From the NCBI RefSeq assembly GCF_011617705.1, contig NZ_CP050154.1, forward strand, positions 2,914,001 through 2,978,000: 64,000 bases of DNA, read 5' to 3'. Made by a program: the position numbers and the translations under genes. Of this stretch, positions 58,242 through 64,000 are shown one piece after another (within the stretch, counting starts at the first letter, position 1; each line of letters starts with the position of its first letter). Source of the DNA: Brevibacterium limosum (GTDB lineage Bacteria > Actinomycetota > Actinomycetes > Actinomycetales > Brevibacteriaceae). The notes beneath the pieces were generated by a model that saw nothing but the letters and a program-made list of their open reading frames with translations, did not search any database and was not told where the DNA came from.

Positions 58242-59042
58242 CTATTTCACGGGGTCGAATCGACCCGCGAGGAATCCCTGCAGACGACCGGGGTGGTTCG
58301 TGATGATCCCGTCGACCTCGGCCCCGAGGAGCTCCCGCCATTCGTTCATCCCATCCACGGTCCAAACGAAGACACCGAGGTCGTTGTCCATGATCTCGGT
58401 GACCACCGATCTGCGCATGGAAAACCCCTTGTAGGAAGGATTGATCGCCACCGCTCCGAGCTCACGAGCGATCTCGATATCTTCGGGCTTGGGAACCATG
58501 CGCAACAGGAAGCGAGCCACCATCGGCAGCATGTCTCGACAGGTCTCAAGCGTCTCTATATTGAACGACTGGACGATCATCCGGTCGGCGATTCCGGTCT
58601 CCACAACCAACTCAGAGATCCTCGCCACCGCGCCCGATGACCACTCCCCCTTGAGCTCGAGCAGAAGCTCGCCGCCTCGGTGCTGGATGTCGCGCATCAC
58701 GGCCGACAGGGTGGGGATCCGCACTCCGTGGAATCCCGGACCCATCCAAGAGCCCGCGTCGACGAACGACAGCTCTTCGGCGGTGAGGCTGGCGACGGGG
58801 CCTTTGCGATTGGTGGTCCGGTCCAGATCCGGGTCGTGGAGGATCACGGGCACACCATCGGCGCTGGTCGAGGTGTCGACCTCGATGAAGTCGACTCCGA
58901 GCGCGCGAGCCGCGTCGACCGCGGCCAGACTGTTCTCGGGCACGACTGCCGAATACCCTCGATGCGCGATCACCAGTGGTCGACTCCCGGGGCCGGGGCG
59001 CTCATGGATGCCTCGTTCGTTCAGGAACTGCAGAAAGCTCAT
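58242..59042 (-). CDS. Glycerophosphodiester phosphodiesterase
   Basis: 266 residues. IAHRGYSAVVPENSLAAVDA near residue 26, FIEVDTSTSADGVPVILHDP and DRTTNRKG are the GDPD catalytic and metal residues (His-Arg, Glu, Asp, His). LLLELKGEWSSG and the C-terminal VFVWTVDGMNEW and GIITNHPGRL complete the TIM barrel. It hydrolyses glycerophosphodiesters to glycerol-3-phosphate and an alcohol. No signal peptide. First chromosomal protein gene after the tRNAs. Confidence 0.92.
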   Translation of the reverse strand: MSFLQFLNERGIHERPGPGSRPLVIAHRGYSAVVPENSLAAVDAARALGVDFIEVDTSTSADGVPVILHDPDLDRTTNRKGPVASLTAEELSFVDAGSWMGPGFHGVRIPTLSAVMRDIQHRGGELLLELKGEWSSGAVARISELVVETGIADRMIVQSFNIETLETCRDMLPMVARFLLRMVPKPEDIEIARELGAVAINPSYKGFSMRRSVVTEIMDNDLGVFVWTVDGMNEWRELLGAEVDGIITNHPGRLQGFLAGRFDPVK

Positions 59043-59271
59043 GAGTTCACCCTATGCCCTGACCGCTCAAAGTCGCATGACGGCCACCGCCACCGAGGCG
59101 ACCGTACCGTCGCTGCGCCATCGCACCCACGCTCCCGCCTCGGCGCAGGTGACCGTTTCACCTCCACCTGAGCAATTCCCAGATGATGGGAAGTCAACTC
59201 GATTTCGACACAGACCGGGTCTCAGCGGATATCTTGTGAGGTACCTCACTTCCTATTTACGAAGGTTCACC

Positions 59272-60444
59272 ATGGAAGCTATCTACGCTGCCGCGATCGT
59301 CCTCGCCTTCATCGCTCTCGGCGAGTTGGTCTCAATCTGGTCGAAAGCCCGAGTTCCCAGTCTTCTGGTCGCGATGCTCGGCATCTTCGTCTTCGCCAAG
59401 TTGGGCGTGGTCCCGGAGACGGTCATCGACGACTCCCTGCTGCTTCAGGCCTACTCGTTCCTCGTGGCACCTCTGCTCTTCCACATGGGCTCGCTGATCC
59501 CGCTGCGCGTGATGCTCAAACAATGGCGTTCTGTGATCATCGCCGTCTCAGGCATGCTCGTGGCCGTACTGCTCATTCTGGCGATCGTCGCTCCGCTCTT
59601 CGGCTTCGAAACCTTCGTAGCAGGGTCCGGCCCGTTGGCCGGCGGCATCGTCGCCACCAGCCTGACGACAGAAGGGCTCACAGCCACCGGCGCCGCCTCG
59701 TCGATCGTCGTGCTTCCTGCCCTGGTCCTCATGCTTCAGTCGCTGCCGTCGATGCCGCTGACGAACTACCTCCTGCGTCGCTATGCCACGAAGCTGCGCG
59801 ACAGCGGAGAGCTGCACGAACTCGCTCGTGCCCATCACGAGGAGGAAGAGGCGGCCGCGCAGAAGAAGAAGCTCGTCACGCTGCCGGGATTCCTCGTCGA
59901 CAATCAGCTGTTCATGCTCTTCCTCATCCTCGTCGGCGGATCGCTCGCGACGCTGCTGGCCGTCCCGACCCACATTCCCTCATCCATCCTCGCCCTGATC
60001 CTCGGCATCCTGGCCACTGCGATCGGCCTCTCCCCCGACAAGGCCATGGAACGGTCGAATTCGTTCGGCATCGCCATGGCCGGTGTCATCGCCATCGTCA
60101 TGGCACCGCTCGTCACCGCATCCGTCCAAGACGTCATCAACGCCTTCGTCCCCACGATCACCATTCTCGTCGTCGGCGGCTCGGGCATCGTCATCGGCGG
60201 ATTCGTCGCCACGAAGCTCCTGCGCTGGAAGTCCGGGCTCGGTATGTCGGTCGCCCTCACCGCCATGTACGGCTTCCCTGCCGACTACCTCCTGACGAAC
60301 GAGGTCGCGCGATCGATCGCCCGTAATGACGATGAGAAGGAAGCACTGCTCAATGTGATGCTTCCGCCCATGCTCGTCGGCGGGTTCACCTCGGTCAGCG
60401 CCGGTTCCGTCGTCATCGCCAGTGTGCTTGTCAGTCTGCTCTGA
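59272..60444 (+). CDS. Polytopic membrane transporter, gltS-like topology
   Basis: 390 residues with about ten membrane segments. Internal similarity between the two halves (LGIFVFAKLGVVPETV; LILGILATAIGLSPDK) and a charged central loop (ARAHHEEEEAAAQKKK) suggest an inverted-repeat carrier. ATG 59272 was chosen at the start of the first helix; a longer frame from 58441 is the antisense of the phosphodiesterase. It is 40 bases before an M20 amidohydrolase, so it may import that enzyme's substrate. The family is not certain. Confidence 0.75.
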   Translation: MEAIYAAAIVLAFIALGELVSIWSKARVPSLLVAMLGIFVFAKLGVVPETVIDDSLLLQAYSFLVAPLLFHMGSLIPLRVMLKQWRSVIIAVSGMLVAVLLILAIVAPLFGFETFVAGSGPLAGGIVATSLTTEGLTATGAASSIVVLPALVLMLQSLPSMPLTNYLLRRYATKLRDSGELHELARAHHEEEEAAAQKKKLVTLPGFLVDNQLFMLFLILVGGSLATLLAVPTHIPSSILALILGILATAIGLSPDKAMERSNSFGIAMAGVIAIVMAPLVTASVQDVINAFVPTITILVVGGSGIVIGGFVATKLLRWKSGLGMSVALTAMYGFPADYLLTNEVARSIARNDDEKEALLNVMLPPMLVGGFTSVSAGSVVIASVLVSLL

Positions 60445-60484
60445 CGATCTCTCACCGCTCTGAAGCCTCATCCGAAAGGACGTT

Positions 60485-61714
60485 ATGCACGAACTGCTCG
60501 CCGAGGGGAAGACCCTCCTTCCCGAACTGCAGGAGCTGCGCCGACAGCTCCACGCGAATCCCGAGATCGGCCTCCATCTGCCCCGCACACAGGCAGCCGT
60601 GATCTCTGCACTGGCCGATCTCGATCTCGAGGTGACCACGGGTCAGGACTCCACCTCGGTGGCCGCGGTCCTCCGTGGTTCGCACCCGGACAGGCCGACC
60701 GACGCCCCCGCGGTCCTGCTGCGCGGCGATATGGACGGCCTGCCCCTGGAAGAGGACACCGACGAACCGTTCGCTTCGACCAATGGGAACATGCACGCCT
60801 GCGGACACGACCTGCACACCGCGGGACTTGTCGGTGCCGCACGACTGCTCCATGCACACCGCGATCAGCTGCGCGGAGATGTGGTCTTGATGTTCCAACC
60901 CGGCGAAGAGGGGTACAACGGCGCCTCGGTGATGATCCGCGAAGGCGTGCTCGAAGCTGCCGGACGACCCGCGATCGCGGCGTTCGGCATTCATGTCACG
61001 ACGAGCCCGCGAGGAATCCTCGGCACGAAGCCCGGCACTCTCCAGGCCGGCTCCAACGTCCTCAACGTCACCATCCACGGACGCGGAGGACACGGTTCGC
61101 AACCGCAGTCGGCCATCGATCCCGTGCCCGCGCTGGCCGAACTCGTCACCGCATGCCAGAACATGATCACGCGAAGCATCAGCACTTTCGATCCCATCGT
61201 CATGAGCATCACCCAGCTGAAAGCCAGCGATGCCGTCAACATCATCCCCGCCTCGGCGAGCATGGGTGCGACCATCCGGACACTCTCCGAATCGTCACTC
61301 GACATCGTCCGCTCCCGGTCTCGCCGACTGGCCGACGGCATCGCGGCCGCACACGACTGCACCGCCGAGGTCGACTTCCAGGTCCAGTATCCGGTGACGG
61401 TCAATGACGCTGCCGAGACGCGCTGGACACTCAACGAGCTCACCGGAGCGCTCGGTGCGGACAGGGTCGTCGAGCTGGATCAGCCCATCATGCCGAGCGA
61501 GGATTTCTCGTTCGTGCTGCGAGAGGTGCCGGGAACCTATCTCATGATCGGCGCGAGACGTGAGGACGTGCCGCCGGAGCGTCAGAGCGACAATCATTCC
61601 CCGAACGTCGTCTTCGATGACTCTGTGCTCGGCGACCAGGCCGCGATCCTCGCTCATCTGGCGATCGCGCGACTGAAGAAGGCGACCGGTGCGGGGCCGT
61701 CCGCCAGCTCCTGA
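60485..61714 (+). CDS. M20-family metallo-amidohydrolase
   Basis: 409 residues. LRRQLHANPEIGLHLPRTQA near the start, LLRGDMDGLPLEEDTDEPFA, MHACGHDLHTAGLVGAARLL, MFQPGEEGYNG and DFSFVLREVPGTYLMIGARR are the metal ligands and catalytic acid of the hippurate hydrolase/aminoacylase group. It removes acyl groups from N-acyl amino acids or similar compounds. Co-directional with the transporter, 40 bases downstream. Confidence 0.92.
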   Translation: MHELLAEGKTLLPELQELRRQLHANPEIGLHLPRTQAAVISALADLDLEVTTGQDSTSVAAVLRGSHPDRPTDAPAVLLRGDMDGLPLEEDTDEPFASTNGNMHACGHDLHTAGLVGAARLLHAHRDQLRGDVVLMFQPGEEGYNGASVMIREGVLEAAGRPAIAAFGIHVTTSPRGILGTKPGTLQAGSNVLNVTIHGRGGHGSQPQSAIDPVPALAELVTACQNMITRSISTFDPIVMSITQLKASDAVNIIPASASMGATIRTLSESSLDIVRSRSRRLADGIAAAHDCTAEVDFQVQYPVTVNDAAETRWTLNELTGALGADRVVELDQPIMPSEDFSFVLREVPGTYLMIGARREDVPPERQSDNHSPNVVFDDSVLGDQAAILAHLAIARLKKATGAGPSASS

Positions 61715-61756
61715 GAGCGCTGAACTAACCGACCGAGATCAGTCCGCTCAGCGGCG

Positions 61757-62302
61757 TCATCGACTGCGGAAGAGATGCCACCACCGCCGAGGCGGGCCAC
61801 CCGGCTCGGAGCCATCAGTGCCTCGCTCCGGGTCAGGGACGCTCGGCTCCGCCTCGGAACCGGTGTCTGTCTTCTTCGCGCGTCGTTCCCGCCAGGCCGT
61901 GACCTCGGCGTCGATATCCCGCGGAGGTGTGAAGACCGGCGGGCCGTCACGCAGGTCCATCACAGCCTCCCGCACCCGGGCGTTGAACCCGGTCAGGTAA
62001 TCGCGGACCTCGGATTCGGTGGTGAAGGCGTCGACGGCGTCTTCGAGGACGGCGTTCTCCTTCTTCAGTTGGAACGCGGCCGGAGCGACGCCGTTGATGC
62101 CCTCGGCGTCCATCTTCTGCTTGATCCACCAATCGGGGTCAGAGGAACTGTGCAGCCCGCTCAGCGGTTTGCCCAAACCCGGCAGATCATCGAAATCACC
62201 GCGCTCGATGGCCCTGTCAAGGGCCGATTCGACGACGGCGTTGCGATCCTCGAGCGAATTCAGGCGCCGAGGCGCTTCGTCCTCACTCGGGTCCTTACTC
62301 AT
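61757..62302 (-). CDS. DUF1992 (DnaJ-homologue subfamily C-like) protein
   Basis: 181 residues from ATG 62302. RNAVVESALDRAIERGDFDD then LPGLGKPLSGLH and DPDWWIKQKMDAEGI are the DUF1992 signature. The C-terminal 30 residues are Pro/Arg/Trp-rich (GGPPRRWWHLFRSR). Function unknown in bacteria. Confidence 0.82.
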   Translation of the reverse strand: MSKDPSEDEAPRRLNSLEDRNAVVESALDRAIERGDFDDLPGLGKPLSGLHSSSDPDWWIKQKMDAEGINGVAPAAFQLKKENAVLEDAVDAFTTESEVRDYLTGFNARVREAVMDLRDGPPVFTPPRDIDAEVTAWRERRAKKTDTGSEAEPSVPDPERGTDGSEPGGPPRRWWHLFRSR

Positions 62303-62660
62303 GGTCTCGCCTCTCCCCGGTCCACAGTGCCGTGGCTCCCGGCACCAGACGCCGTGGGCTGAACACCGCGGCTCGCCTCGACGCGGCACCCCGGCCAAGT
62401 GTCCTCACACGGTAGGCGCCTCGGCAAGAGGTTCGCAAGGGTGGGCACCCGGCAGCTTGAGAGCAGAGGGGACCGAACTTGGGTCACAATCGGATACTTT
62501 TCGGCGGAAATGTCCGTTTGCGACCTATTCTCGGCGCAGCGCCTGCAGTGGGCGACCACTTCTGTGCCTAGTGCCGGCGGGCGCTCCCTTGTCGGCGGGG
62601 AGATGGAAAACGGCCCCGCGTCCTGTGTTTCCACAAGTCGCGAGACCGCTTCCCTCTGCG
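62303..62660. other. Intergenic region, nothing recognised
   Basis: About 360 bases between the DUF1992 gene and tRNA-Tyr. Frames here do not look coding. The tRNA-Tyr terminator is probably near 62590-62650, where short GC stems occur, but none is convincing. Confidence 0.5.
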
Positions 62661-62742
62661 TGGCAGATGAAGGATTCGAACCTTCGAAGGCAATGCCGGC
62701 TGATTTACAGTCAGCTCCCTTTGGCCGCTCGGGCAATCTGCC
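62661..62742 (-). tRNA. tRNA-Tyr (anticodon GTA)
   Basis: 82 bases with a long variable arm as expected for tRNA-Tyr. Acceptor GGCAGAT pairs with ATCTGCC, D-arm GCCCGAGCGGCCAAAGGGAGC, anticodon loop ACTGTAA (GTA), T-arm GAAGG-TTCGAAT-CCTTC. Normal chromosomal gene upstream of the yajQ-like gene, on the opposite strand. Confidence 0.92.
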
Positions 62743-62902
62743 GCAGGTGGCGCTCGATGAGCACCTGAAAAGAATACAAGGCCCGGGCCCGAATCTCCAA
62801 CTCGATAGACGCAGATCACAATTCGCGGCCTCGACTAGACTCGGAGGCAACAGCCACGCCCGTTCCCGACGGGTACACACCATCGCAGACTAAGGAGCAT
62901 TC

Positions 62903-63394
62903 ATGGCCAGCGAATCCTCATTCGACATCGTCAGCAAGGTCGACCGACAGGAAGCCGACAACGCACTGAACCAGGCAGCGAAAGAGATCAACTCCCGTTA
63001 CGACTTTCGCGGCACCGATGCCTCGATCGCCTGGAGCGGCGAAGCCGTGCAGATGAAGGCCAGCAGCGAAGACCGCGTCAAGGCCATCCTCGATGTCTTC
63101 CAGTCGAAGCTGGTCAAACGCGGAATCTCGCTGAAGTCCCTTGAAGACGGCGAACCGTACCCCTCGGGCAAAGAGCACCGCATCGACGCCTCCCTCAAGG
63201 AGGGCATCGACAAGGACAATGCGAAGAAGATCTCGAAGATCATCCGCGACGAAGGGCCCAAGGGCGTCAAGGCCCAGATCCAGGACGACGAGCTGCGCGT
63301 GAGCTCGAAGAAGCGCGATGACCTGCAGGCCGTCATCGCCCTGCTCAAGGGACAGGACCTCGACGTCGACCTGCAGTTCACGAACTACCGCTGA
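62903..63394 (+). CDS. YajQ-family nucleotide-binding protein
   Basis: 163 residues, full length. [57 protein letters not shown] and [22 protein letters not shown] motifs (here [20 protein letters not shown]) define the YajQ/DUF520 family, some members of which bind cyclic di-GMP. AAGGAG lies 8 bases before the ATG. Cytoplasmic. Target unknown in actinobacteria. Confidence 0.92.
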   Translation: MASESSFDIVSKVDRQEADNALNQAAKEINSRYDFRGTDASIAWSGEAVQMKASSEDRVKAILDVFQSKLVKRGISLKSLEDGEPYPSGKEHRIDASLKEGIDKDNAKKISKIIRDEGPKGVKAQIQDDELRVSSKKRDDLQAVIALLKGQDLDVDLQFTNYR

Positions 63395-63618
63395 CTCCAC
63401 CTCGGTTTGAGCTGGGCCGTCGGACGGCTCGGCTCAGCCGGTCAAGCTCGGCCGGTCGACGACTCAGGCAGCACTCCCCTCATCCCCCACCCCGCGAATA
63501 TGTCGGAACACGTCATCGTCTGACGCCCGCGGACGTTCTGAGACTCGCTCATGACGGGTCGTGACACCGATCATGCATCCGTGCCGCACGTTCCCCGGTC
63601 CCCCGTCAGGATGGCGAC
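63395..63618. other. Intergenic region with a possible terminator
   Basis: GCCGT, loop CGG, ACGGC, flanked by GAGC/GCTC, at about 63400-63440 could terminate the yajQ-like gene. No gene is seen before the ATG at 63619. Confidence 0.35.
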
Positions 63619-64000
63619 ATGTCATCCACTTTCGTCACCCCGCGGCTCTCGGCCTCGGCCCCGGGCAGCACACCCGATCGGCTGCCCATCGGTCGACGCC
63701 GGCTGCGGCGAGCTCTGTCCTTCGAAGTCATCCCACCCCGGTCCGCGGCCCAAGCGGCGCGGATGCCGGGACTGCTGAGATTCCTCGATTCGCTGGGTCC
63801 TGACTATCTGGCCGTCACCTCATCGGCCACCAGCAGCTGGCTGCAGGGCACGGCCGACTTCATCGCCGAGGTCACCTCCACGACCACGCTGCGGCCCTTG
63901 GCCCACCTCGCATGCACCGCCGGCACCGAGCCCGAGCTGCTCACCTGGATCGACCATCTCCTCAGCGTCGGCGTGCGCGGCTTCCTCGCCATCCGCGGCG
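63619..64000 (+). CDS. metF: Methylenetetrahydrofolate reductase, N-terminal part
   Basis: 127 codons, open to the window edge. RALSFEVIPPRSAAQAARMP then LDSLGPDYLAVTSSATSS, TTLRPLAHLACTAGTEPELL and LLSVGVRGFLAIRG correspond to the first strands and FAD-binding region of the MTHFR barrel (SFE.PPR, D....T, HL.C.G, LALRGD). It reduces methylene-THF to methyl-THF for methionine synthesis. The start at 63619 is the first ATG of this frame. C-terminus not visible. Confidence 0.8.
   Translation, partial: MSSTFVTPRLSASAPGSTPDRLPIGRRRLRRALSFEVIPPRSAAQAARMPGLLRFLDSLGPDYLAVTSSATSSWLQGTADFIAEVTSTTTLRPLAHLACTAGTEPELLTWIDHLLSVGVRGFLAIRG

Noticed and set aside
58441..59271. Long plus-strand extension in front of the membrane transporter
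   Set aside because: It is antisense to the complete glycerophosphodiester phosphodiesterase and gives a Ser/Arg/Thr-rich product; the transporter's first helix starts at 59272.

Overview
The window looks like chromosome of a high-GC Gram-positive bacterium, most likely Brevibacterium or a close relative. Supporting signs are the GC-rich codon use, a single-cysteine arsenate reductase of the mycothiol-dependent kind known from corynebacteria, CmtR-type metal sensors, CopD-CtaG fusions and an actinobacterial conjugation gene set. The genus is inferred from gene content only.

Right end, about 57.93-64.0 kb: ordinary chromosome with tRNA-Met, tRNA-Thr, a glycerophosphodiester phosphodiesterase, a membrane transporter with an M20 amidohydrolase, a DUF1992 protein, tRNA-Tyr, a YajQ-family protein and the start of a probable metF.

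Middle, about 30.1-57.9 kb: backbone of an integrative conjugative element abutting the 3' end of tRNA-Met. Nearly all genes run on the minus strand with overlapping starts and stops. From the tRNA inward: a divergent pair of small XRE repressors sharing an inverted-repeat operator, a ParB-like protein, membrane proteins including a DUF2637 (SpdB-like) protein, a replication-initiator-like protein with iteron-like repeats inside its gene, a sigma-factor-like protein, a type IV secretion set (two pilin-like proteins, VirB6-like, SCO6880-like, VirB4-like with a G-tract frameshift, VirD4-like coupling protein), an HNH protein, SSB, a secreted nuclease, unknown proteins, and a ~2,200-residue methylase-helicase. 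No integrase or relaxase is in the window, so the other end must lie left of position 1.

Left, about 1-29 kb: accessory cargo built from pieces. It holds a sulfur/rhodanese pair, two paralogous serine resolvases facing away from each other around a patch of gene fragments, two arsenic loci (flavoprotein-ArsC-ArsN with divergent ArsR-MFS; and trxB-trxA-acr3-arsRC-arsC-arsO), a copper/cytochrome-oxidase assembly block (CtaG, CopC, CopD-CtaG, CcdA, TlpA), a CmtR-P1B ATPase-DsbA-VKOR operon, a CmtR-CadD operon, and a Tn402/Tn5053-like tniABQ transposon with one recognisable end. Three copies of a 26-bp repeat, probably ends of one insertion sequence, sit exactly at module boundaries (3.2, 13.6 and 25.1 kb). 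Between the transposon end and the conjugation backbone lies a stand-alone DUF4062-like protein, a candidate defence gene.

Functional picture: metal sensors whose operators overlap promoters or start codons switch on efflux (Acr3, MFS, P1B ATPase, CadD) together with thiol chemistry (thioredoxin system, arsenate reductases, DsbA/VKOR, TlpA/CcdA), all carried on a transmissible element. All family assignments come from reading motifs in the translated sequence; no database search was run.
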